Positions 56,087 through 64,000 of a stretch of 64,000 bases of DNA are shown in pieces. A model generated the notes under the pieces. It worked only from the letters and a program-made list of their open reading frames with translations, did no database searches and was not told the origin of the DNA. Source of the DNA: Anisus vortex (Eukaryota; Mollusca; Gastropoda; Planorbidae); contig OX421505.1 in assembly GCA_949126835.1 (NCBI GenBank), positions 2,289,587 through 2,353,586 of the forward strand, written 5' to 3'. Position 1 is the stretch's first letter. Every line of letters starts with the position of its first letter. The translations under genes and the position numbers were made by a program.

Positions 56087-56278
56087 CAGGGATCGGCAAC
56101 CTTTTGATAATAGTGTGCCAGTGGATTTCTAATTTATTGAGCGTGCCAACAGACGAAAATGTGTCCTCTTCTACCACTCAATTTTATGTAGGAAAGACTT
56201 CAATGGCATATTTTCGCGACCCACCGCGTGCCATTGGCAATCCAAGTCTGGCACGCGTACCGTAGGTTGCCCACCCTG
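56087..56278. mobile_element. hAT-type MITE
   Basis: Ends cagggatcggcaacc and ggttgcccaccctg are inverted repeats. TA-rich octamers flank it (atatatat, ctatatac), too repetitive to prove the duplication. The interior ggcacgcgtaccgt matches the copy at 62547. Confidence 0.78.
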
Positions 56279-56514
56279 CTATATACTATATGCAAACAAG
56301 TAAGCCTATTAAAAAAAAGGGGTAGTGGACAAGTGTATCCCTTGGGTCATCATGATCCAGTTAAATTCAGCTTCTGTTGATATTTTAATTGAAACAAAAA
56401 CGTAAAATTCAACTGGCTGCACTTAATGACCTCAAGATTTGCCCAGCCTTGCTGTCGTATGGCAAATAACGAAACAGCAAAATGCGGCATAAGTCTCGGC
56501 CTTCTTACGTAATG
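56279..56514. other. Noncoding DNA
   Basis: No feature recognised. Confidence 0.4.
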
Positions 56515-56624
56515 AGTCGCGGTGGCCGGGCGGCAGCGCGTTCTGCAGACGTACTAAAGGTCATGGGTACGAATCCTGGTGAAGGCTAAAATTTGTACCC
56601 GGATGGGGGATACTTTACTGACGT
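56515..56624 (+). mobile_element. SINE family A, internally deleted
   Basis: Full tRNA-like head (gtcgcggtggccgggcggca, gtacgaatcctggtgaaggc) joined directly to the 3' end (gggggatactttac). Possible flanking duplication around ttacgtaa / tgacgtaa. Confidence 0.7.
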
Positions 56625-56744
56625 AAACTTACGATAGCGCCCACTGGCGTCATTTGTCTTTAACACACGCAGATTAATAGTTTCTTTTTTTTACCGCAAC
56701 GCGTTAAGGTGATGTTTTTAATTAACAAATAATAGCTTTGTTTA

Positions 56745-56865
56745 TAAATCATCATCATCATCATCAATCCCATGACCGTTGTAGTCGTTGGGGGGCGCGT
56801 ATGGACACTTCGGCAGTCAACTTTCTCCACTTTTGATAGTCTTGCGCTGTTGTCAATAGTTTATG
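56745..56865 (-). mobile_element. LINE 3' terminus with (GAT)n tail
   Basis: On the - strand it encodes KWRKLTAEVSIRAPQRLQRS-like sequence, then cggtcatgggattgatgatg and a (GAT)n tail, typical of RTE-type LINE ends. Confidence 0.65.
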
Positions 56866-57300
56866 TCTCTAAATAACGAGTTATAATTCTATTTAATTAA
56901 TGGGTCAAATTATTTTTTTTCAAAAAACGCTTTAGGATTTTTTTTTTTTTTACAGATTATAATTTTTTTTCAATTATTGGTCTTTGTGTATTGTTTTAAA
57001 CTAGTGGCTTATAATAATGCGTCTAATCAACAGGTTGACACTAATTGAATTAAGCTTAGTTAAATATGTTATTATATGGATATAGAAAGGCGTTAAAATG
57101 CTTTAAAGTGAAGTTTTAGAACATTTCGACCATTTCAATGAAACGCTGTATATTTATGTAATAAAAAAACACACACTATAAAATATATGAAATCTGAAAC
57201 ATACCTTTTGAGATGTCTAAATAGATTTGTGCCAAAACAAAAAAGATAATGATAAGAAACTACATGAAAAAAAATCTCAGGCGTTTCAATGCTAAAAAAT
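56866..57300. other. AT-rich noncoding DNA
   Basis: No feature recognised. Confidence 0.4.
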
Positions 57301-57730
57301 CTGGCTTCTGTTGGCGGAGACTTCCTGTTTGACTGTCCTCTGGGAACGACACGCGCGCGCCAATTAAAGTTTGCATTGAGATTACACTCCCCTTATATGT
57401 AGGCAGATTTGCACCAATAAACAACCATTCAATGTTTTTTTTATTCTTCTCTTTCTTTCTAGAAGCATATCAATACTACACCCCCACCCCTCCTTACTAC
57501 TCCCCCTTCCTCCCCCCCCCCCCCAAATTCTTTTCGGCGCCCTCGCTTTCTTTCTCTCTCCTCTCCTCCATTTCTCTTGTCACTGCACTGACCATCACAT
57601 TAGCACGCTAAGCTCAACTAAATCTGCGCGCGCAACTCAATCTCACTCCCCCAAAACTCGCCTGCCATTCGTTTTGTGCACGCGGACTTGGGGTCTTCAC
57701 GCAGACGATAAATAAACCAGCGCTTATCAC
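57301..57730. promoter_or_regulatory. GC/CpG-richer island with polypyrimidine tract, possible regulatory region
   Basis: Unlike its surroundings it has CpG clusters (acacgcgcgcgccaatt near 57350, tgcgcgcgcaa near 57625, gcacgcggac near 57678) and a long C/T-rich tract (57480-57595, including a run of 12 or more C). No adjacent exon is identified. It could mark a promoter, or simply be low-complexity DNA. Confidence 0.2.
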
Positions 57731-58010
57731 GTGATAAATAAAGAGAACAGGAACATCTTTTCCAATGATTCAATCAAATGCTGACAAGAAACGGCAAATT
57801 TGCTCCGCATTTTAAGCCACACCTAATTATTGTTAACATTTGCCAAACAGCTGTTAATTCTCATTGGCCCCTTAACCCATTAACAACCAAAACATAGAAA
57901 GGAAACAAAAAGGCTTAAACCAACTATAGTTTGAAAGAGTCGGACAAATAGAGCACATAGATGACTATAACTGGTTAGTGAACGACATGCATTGACCCAG
58001 CGGTCAGACG
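57731..58010. other. Noncoding DNA
   Basis: Nothing recognised. Confidence 0.4.
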
Positions 58011-58087
58011 ACGTCGTATCCACGGGGGAAAAACGTGGTTTCCACGTGTTTTTGTGGTTTTCACGTTGTTTTTTGTCGATACGACGT
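58011..58087. repeat. 77-bp hairpin-capable segment
   Basis: ACGTCGTATC (58011-58020) and GATACGACGT (58078-58087) are perfect inverted repeats. Between them lie reiterated cgtggtttccacgtg and gtggttttcacg words. Could be a very small MITE or a structured element. Confidence 0.55.
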
Positions 58088-59000
58088 AGTGTACCCGCCT
58101 GGGGCTAACTCGCTAGTGAAAAAGCACGTATTTAAAGAGTTTTAAAGAGAAATTTAAATAACACTTTTGTTAAATGACACTTTTTTAAATGACACTGAAC
58201 GTTTAATTTGATTTTAAAAATGAACTATTTCTGTGTGATTATCCATCGAGCACAGCTCATCTTGTCGTTATCACTTACATTTTTGATAGAAATTTGGTCA
58301 CCTCGACATTTGGTCATAAAGTTACGAGGATAACTCTCGCTCTTGAAATAAACTTTTTCTCTTATACAAATAATAACACAATATTTAAAAAAATGACTTA
58401 TTTCATTGATAAATTACTCAACAAAGACACATTCGGTAAACGTTAAATAGAAATAAAGATATTTTAGAACATTATAAATTTAATCAGTAAAATGACAGCT
58501 ACAATTTATCCAACTTTCCACATCAATTTCTATTTATAGATATGATTAATGCTGGGTGGACTTTAGTTTCTTACGCTGAAATTAAACTAATTATTTATTT
58601 TAATATTTTAATAAAATTGTTCTATATAACTTTATATTTAGTAGTATTTTAATTTGTTGGTCATCATTAAAATAGAATGTAAGTAGACCTATAGATTCCT
58701 ACCATAACCGATGTATGTTATATTATATTTAAATAACATGCTAATTAAAGACTATTATTAGAATATAATTAATATTTCGAAAGGGAATCGAATAATGATG
58801 ACTGTTTAGATTGGAGCTGAACGGGTCACTGTAAACTATGTAGCCTACACTGTTTATATTGATGAATTAACGTTATTGTAGTGTTATATAATTACTACGC
58901 CTAAGTCTTTCATAATCATAAACTTCAATTTACCTCAATCTACAAAATAATTTATATAGAATGTTCAAGATATATCAAAAGGCCTACAGCCTACAGTTCA
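58088..59000. other. AT-rich noncoding DNA
   Basis: No gene supported. Confidence 0.45.
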
Positions 59001-59004
59001 ATGA

Positions 59005-59458
59005 GAACAAATTCAGAAAAGAGCTGCAAGGTTCATTACTAACGAACATTCAAAACTGACAAGAGTAAAACCAATAGTTAAATCACTAAATCTAGAAACA
59101 CTAGAGGACAGAAGGGCAAAGAGTAAAGTAGTAATAATACATAAGGCATTAAACTCCAATTTAGAAATACAACCCAATAACAACCTGTTGCAAAGCTCAG
59201 ATAAACATAAAGACAAAAACACTTTCCTTATTCCCTATGCGAGAACAAATGCATATAAGTACTCTTTCTTCCCGAGTGGCATTCGGGCATGGAATGGGTT
59301 GCCTGAACAAACCAGGAAAACCAGTAACTTAACATCATTTAAGACATCAATAAAAATGCAAGACTAGACTCGGACCACGGATGAGCGTAGGACGCAATAA
59401 TCTTCTTTAAAGAAGAGCGTCTGTAATGTATAAGATAAGATAAGATAATACACCTGTT
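59005..59458 (+). mobile_element. 5'-truncated LINE with open RT C-terminus
   Basis: A frame from 59005 to TAG at 59365-59367 is open for about 120 codons. It starts EQIQKRAARFITNEH, continues LNLETLEDRRAKSKVV, and ends FFPSGIRAWNGLPEQ and SFKTSIKMQD. This is the C-terminus of a CR1/Jockey-like RT protein. The 3' UTR includes gaagagcgtctgtaatgt and an ataagataagataaga tail. It is the best copy of a family that also appears at 13918, 48180, 51123, 61925 and 62300. Confidence 0.85.
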
Positions 59459-59640
59459 TGTACCAATTTATCGTATGCACCTGACAAAAGCGCTATGCAT
59501 TAATAAAAAGAATATTTGAATGAGCCTATTACTCACAACAGATTCTAAAAGAAGATATACAGAAAATTACAGATAAATTCATAAATTCACCTGACTGACA
59601 TTCAAGTCCTTTGTTTTTAAAGAATTTTCCTTAATGATAT
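59459..59640. other. Noncoding DNA
   Basis: Nothing recognised; immediately precedes the minisatellite. Confidence 0.4.
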
Positions 59641-60105
59641 ATGGAATCACTGACTTACTTTCTCTTATACTATAGTCTATATATGGAATCACTGACTTAC
59701 TTTCTCTTATACTATAGTCTATATATGGAATCACTGACTTACTTTCTCTTATACTATAGTCTATATATGGAATCACTGACTTACTTTCTCTTATACTATA
59801 GTCTATATATGGAATCACTGACTTACTTTCTCTTATACTATAGTCTATATATGGAATCACTGACTTACTTTCTCTTATACTATAGTCTATATATGGAATC
59901 ACTGACTTACTTTCTCTTATACTATAGTCTATATATGGAATCACTGACTTACTTTCTCTTATACTATAGTCTATATATGGAATCACTGACTTACTTTCTC
60001 TTATACTATAGTCTATATATGGAATCACTGACTTACTTTCTCTTATACTATAGTCTATATATGGAATCACTGACTTACTTTCTCTTATACTATAGTCTAT
60101 ATATA
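59641..60105. repeat. 42-bp minisatellite, 11 identical copies
   Basis: Unit: atggaatcactgacttactt followed by tctcttatactatagtctat and AT. I see no differences among 11 copies. Because 42 is a multiple of three and the unit has no stop in one frame on each strand, it yields open frames on both strands (MESLTYFLLYYSLY repeats on +). The homogeneity points to very recent expansion. Confidence 0.97.
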
Positions 60106-60745
60106 CTCTATAGTGTAATTATAGTTTACAACAATGATAGTTTTTATTAATAAAAATTTTCTTATTTATATTTTGATAAAAATTTCTAAATGACATTTTT
60201 TTTTTAAATTTCTTATTGGCTCAATTTCATCTGAATCTATTTATTGCTTTAATCTATTTCTGTGGTTGGTCAATCAAGAAAAACCTACCTAAAGACAACA
60301 GAAGGTAAGAGATGAAAAAATTATATTATTGATAAATACATTTATTTGCTTGGTAAAATACTAATAGTGAGATGTGCGCTTATTGGTTGCTTCAATAAAA
60401 TCTGATACAGATTTTATTTTATTGTAGAAAAGAAAGTTTTCAATGTTTGCTAGAATGAATCTATTAATTGTCATGAGATTACTTTTTTCAGCTTTTTAGA
60501 AACAGTATCTTTTAGACATTAAGGAGATGCTGACAAATGCTTCACCGAGTTAGAGTTACCTAAGCACAGGTGACATCTCCTTATCATTGACACTATTGTC
60601 AATGCACATAAATTTGGTAATACATGTTTGTATGGAATCAGTATGGATGATAAAATGAATACACATCAAATCATTGTTAGTGAGCAAATTTAAATTATTT
60701 TAAAAAAATGTATTTTGATTTCCTATTGCCACTAATCAGAGACTC
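60106..60745. other. AT-rich noncoding DNA
   Basis: No gene seen. Confidence 0.45.
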
Positions 60746-60747
60746 TC

Positions 60748-60910
60748 ATAGCTACCCTCTCTGGTGGATATCTGCCTTTAGTTGGGGTAAAGTTAAGGCG
60801 GCTCGGCATTGTACTGGCCCCACAATCCCTTAGTGAACCGTGGCCAAAGAAACCGGTGAACGCTGCTTCACCGGCCCTATGAATCAATTTGGTCTGACGG
60901 ATTGTATTAG
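60748..60910 (+). mobile_element. SINE family A, 5'-truncated
   Basis: Body from ggtggatatctgcctttagt through cttcaccggccctatgaatc and ggtctgacgga. Confidence 0.82.
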
Positions 60911-61063
60911 ACATAAGTGAAATGATGCCGTAGTAAAGCGGATTGTTGCCTCATTAATTGAAATGACAATCACTCTTTGCTAATGTTGTGATAGCATGTT
61001 ACAAATTACATGATTTTATTTTAATTAAACAACTAACTTTAACTAACTTTAAGGCCGGCAGGT

Positions 61064-61400
61064 CCTGGAAAGGCCGGCAGGTCCTGCGATTAATTCACCG
61101 GACTGTCAACCGCCACGTCGAGGGTTCTATCCTTTCCGTCGACCAATCCCTGCCGCCCGGTTTTGGGCTTAGTGGACGTAATAATCTTCAATGTAGACGG
61201 AACGTCAACGTCTGTAAATGTACAAGGCAGGCAGAAGAGACTATGGGAGGATGGCATCAAGGTGTGGACCGGCTTGTCTCTTGTGGATTCCCAAGAGAGC
61301 GGCGCAGGACTGAGACTAATGGGTATACAATTGTCCAACTGTCACAAAATGGTGCTCCAACGACCCTGACTCGTGTTATGAGATAGGTGAAGGTGAACTT
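61064..61400 (+). mobile_element. SINE family B joined to a LINE C-terminus
   Basis: 61064-61215 is a family B copy (cctgcgattaattcaccgga, acgtcgagggttctatcc, gaccaatccctgccgcccgg, cttagtggacgtaataatct). 61215-61400 encodes KRLWEDGIKVWTGLSL, then a frameshifted VMLQRP and DSCYEIGEGE, a common LINE C-terminal ending. The two parts look continuous, suggesting that one 3' end mobilised both or that one inserted next to the other. Confidence 0.65.
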
Positions 61401-61534
61401 TTCTTTCTCAACGTTCCAATGTACCGGTACATAAACTTCTTTAAATTGTTTTAGGTATCCGAATCGCACTACACTGACTACGTGGACTAAATCTCTAAAT
61501 CTGAAAATATGATCAGCAATTTCATGACCAGGTA

Positions 61535-61537
<3 letters not shown>

Positions 61538-61574
<37 letters not shown>

Positions 61575-61580
61575 CTTTTT
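61538..61580. repeat. Poly(T) tract
   Basis: About 40 T with a single C near the end. It could be the minus-strand poly(A) tail of a retrocopy, but no retrocopy is recognised next to it. Confidence 0.85.
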
Positions 61581-61920
61581 TTGGTCAATATATAATTGAA
61601 TTTATGTATTACCTGTAATGTGACAGGTTATTTTAAAAGATCATAAACAATGTCTTTTCTTGATTTGACTTATGACATTTGCACCAGCATGCCATATGAA
61701 TATTGAAGGAGCTCATTAACAAATAAAAAAAAAAGTTTTTTCAGAAATGTCTGAATTGCTCTATTATCGCGGGTACATTCTTTTTTCTTTACCATTGTTG
61801 AGAAATTAAAAATAGTATGTCTATTATTTTCTAGTATAATTATGGTAGTTAAAGTTATTAGAAAAAAAAAACAAGCTACTTATATTTGTTTTTAACTGCA
61901 AATGCGCTGTTTTGTTTTAA
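61581..61920. other. AT-rich noncoding DNA
   Basis: No feature recognised. Confidence 0.4.
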
Positions 61921-62160
61921 ATGCTGTTAAGTTACTGGTTTTCCTGGTTTGTTCAGGCAACCCATTCCATGCCCGAATGCCATTCGGGAAGAAACAGTAC
62001 TTATATGCATTAGTTCTCGCATAGGGGATATGGAAAGTGTTTTGTCTTATCTTATACATTAAAGACGCTCCTTCTATAGAGAAGATTATTGCGTCCTACG
62101 CTTATCCGTGGTCCGAGTCTAGTCTGGTATTTTTATTAATGTTTTAATGTTGTTTTAACA
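61921..62160 (-). mobile_element. Two LINE 3' fragments, joined out of order
   Basis: 61921-62045 matches the RT C-terminal part of the 59005 LINE (reverse). 62046-62160 restarts at the tail (tcttatcttatacattaaag, aagaagattattgcgtccta), so the second piece is a separate copy or a rearrangement. Confidence 0.75.
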
Positions 62161-62296
62161 TTAAACAAAGTTACCTTAAATGCTTTTATTTTATTAGTTA
62201 CTCTGTTCAGTCTACATTTATGTTCCAAACTATTACTATGATACACCTTTGTAAACTTTATGTAAATTTATGGGTGTAATTTATAAATAGCCTACA

Positions 62297-62546
62297 TACA
62301 GGCATTAAATTCTAACTTAGATATACAACACAATAACAATTCAATATATTACAATATCCTTAGATATAAGGACAAAAACACTTATTTTATCCCATATTCA
62401 AAAACAAATGCATTAAAAAAAATTGTGTACCCTTCTTTCTCGAGTGGCATCTGGACATGGAATGGGTTACAAGAACAAACACATAAATCCAGTTACTTAT
62501 CAATTTGTATGTATTACTTTACTTTTTGCCCTTCTGTACTGTAGTG
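62297..62546 (+). mobile_element. Degenerate LINE fragment with an inverted junction
   Basis: 62297-62500 matches the 59005 LINE in + orientation (gcattaaattctaacttaga, cgagtggcatctggacatgg). 62505-62546 matches its upstream part in the opposite orientation (actttttgcccttctgtact). The switch marks a rearrangement. Confidence 0.65.
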
Positions 62547-62753
62547 CAGGGGTCAGCAACCTTTTGATAACACTGTGCCGATGTGTGGTTTTTAATTCAT
62601 TCATCGTGCTAAAAGCCTAAAAGACAATCCAGCTGTAGCACTAAATTTCTTGTAGAAGAAACTTGAATAGATTTTTAAGGTATCTTCTGTGTCGCATTGA
62701 AAATCCATCAGCGTGCCAAGTTTGACACGCGTGCCGTAGGTTGCCGACCCCTG
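62547..62753. mobile_element. hAT-type MITE inserted in a LINE
   Basis: Ends caggggtcagcaacc and ggttgccgacccctg are near-perfect inverted repeats. Flanking octamers are ctgtagtg and ttctagtg. The intact LINE relative reads ctctagtg at this position (reverse complement of 59099-59106), so the two octamers are diverged copies of one 8-bp target. Confidence 0.85.
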
Positions 62754-62761
62754 TTCTAGTG

Positions 62762-63400
62762 TACGTTTCGTAACATTCTTATTAACCGTCGTTTGAAGAA
62801 AACTTAAAAAAAAAAGAACAAATCCAGAAAAGAACTAAAAATCTCATTAAAATTGAATATATGCAAGTGCATCACATTGAGTAAAATCACAATTTCGAAA
62901 TAATAGAATCTCCTGGGCAGAATATATTATATCTCCTTAGCAATCCTTTGTTTACACAGCATTAACAAAACTATAAAAATAATAATATAACATATAGGCA
63001 TATTTATGTATATATAATATTCCATATAATATAATATATATAAAATTAATACGTCAAGTGACCTATATTAAATGTAAGCTCGGGATGTCGACATTTGCCA
63101 TTTTCACCATGACGCGACTAGTTTGATAATTATGAAGAACTTACTAGTGTTTATGCCCGTGAAAATGACGGGTGTTAAAAAAAATGAAAAAGCTAACTTG
63201 ATAATTATAACGTAACTAGAAGTTATGCTCGTCAAAATGACGGAGAAACGAATGATTACAATGTGTTTTGTTAAAAGAAAAAGAAATAATAACAAACAAT
63301 ATTACAATAAAAACTGTAGTAAGAATGTATCTTTCGGTATTTAGGTTTTGTTCTTTTTTTTTTTTTACTGTCTTCTGGCCCTGGAAAATGCATAAAACGT
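62762..63400. other. AT-rich noncoding DNA
   Basis: A weak 70-75-bp pattern (ttgataattat, cgtgaaaatgacggg, cgtcaaaatgacgga) repeats two to three times at 63095-63250. No gene. Confidence 0.45.
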
Positions 63401-63960
63401 AATTTTTATATCTAATATAGTGTTGCGTAGACAGCACTGTAAAGTGGTGGGGAAGGAGCAAATTATACCAGCTATGCCTTACACGGTCACACTCTTGAGA
63501 GGGTATCAGATGCCAAGTACCTGGGAGTGCATATAACAGGAAACCTCCACTGGGGCCCAATCTATTGTTGCCAAAGGTACCGGTAACAGAGCCTGCGCCT
63601 TCGTCCATAGAAACCTTAAGGGATGCTACACAAGGATCCAGACCCATTGCTATAAGAGTTTATCTCCACCCATCCTGGATTACGCATCAACGATGTGGGA
63701 TCCCCACCAAGAACACCTGACATCTACGCTGGAGATGACCCAACGACGTACAGCACGTCATATCTTACGGCCTCAAAACAAGCGCCTCTGCGTTGGTGGC
63801 CAAACTTCATCCTGAGCCCATACAACACCGCAGAGTGGTAGTCAAAGTCACCATATTGCACAAGATCATGAATCGTCAAGTGGCCATGTCCACACAGTCA
63901 GTTAGCATCCAACAAGTTTCCTGCTCTACCAGAGGTCATCAGCTCAAACGACACGCACGC
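63401..63960 (+). mobile_element. Decayed LINE RT segment
   Basis: In shifting frames: VTLERVSDAKYLGVHITGNLHW (about 63487-63552), then a piece like SPPILDYASTMWDPHQ (63660-63715) and LEMTQRRTARHIL (63728-63766), then ILHKIMNRQVA (63854-63886). This order (KYLGV, LDYAS.WDPH, LE..QRR.AR, KI.N) is the C-terminal half of CR1/Jockey-type RT proteins. Frameshifts disable it. Confidence 0.78.
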
Positions 63961-64000
63961 ACGCACCGACGTTTAAAAATATATTTTTTTTTCGTCAGCC

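Noticed and set aside
59579..60150. Repeat proteins on both strands over the 42-bp array
   Set aside because: Both strands are open simply because the unit is 42 bp and stop-free in one frame per strand; no flanking gene signals.

Overview
This is nuclear DNA from an animal: AT-rich, repeat-dense, with few and widely spaced coding exons. The best taxonomic clue is a set of genes for the egg-laying hormone / caudodorsal cell hormone (ELH/CDCH) precursor family. They carry a peptide beginning EPRLRFH, RLRxx pentapeptides and a hormone beginning with a GNDLQAxAD motif. That family layout is known from heterobranch gastropods (Aplysia, Lymnaea), so the window most likely comes from a snail, probably a freshwater pulmonate. 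The species is inference; the hormone family call rests on motifs visible in the sequence.

The main architecture is a large direct duplication. Block A (1 to about 15980, possibly running off the left edge) is repeated as block B (about 27949 to 41790). Each block holds, in order: noncoding DNA; a decayed LINE with reverse transcriptase and RNase-H-like remnants; the terminal exon of a trypsin-fold protease-like gene (7429-8423 and 35111-36099, both intact); an ELH-like gene on the + strand (type 1); a decayed hAT-like transposon; and a convergent ELH-like gene on the - strand (type 2). Decay is reciprocal. In block A the type 1 gene is open (11257-11703) and the type 2 gene is broken (15374-15977). 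In block B the type 1 gene has a frameshift (37878-38341) and the type 2 gene is open (41229-41927). The pair of blocks therefore keeps one working copy of each precursor.

Comparing the blocks dates many later events, because one block supplies the empty site for insertions in the other. Block A alone gained a pogo-like transposon with TA duplication, a solo LTR and a late LINE tail. It also has several minisatellites that are single-copy or absent in block B. Block B alone gained a 195-bp element with a 9-bp target duplication and two LINE fragments.

Between the blocks (16-27.9 kb) lie an orphan C-terminal exon ending ETVI, a 66-bp palindrome-bearing repeat, a second TA-flanked transposon, SINEs, a 2.1-kb satellite of 36-bp units, a 1.4-kb GA/GT block and two small hAT-type MITEs. 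From 42 to 64 kb the sequence is intergenic. It holds two tRNA-derived SINE families, tails of several LINE families, hAT MITEs, a 1.1-kb array of about 34-bp units, a perfect 11 x 42-bp array and one THAP-type zinc-finger exon. No structural RNA genes, operons or CRISPR arrays are present. Most long open frames are products of tandem repeats.
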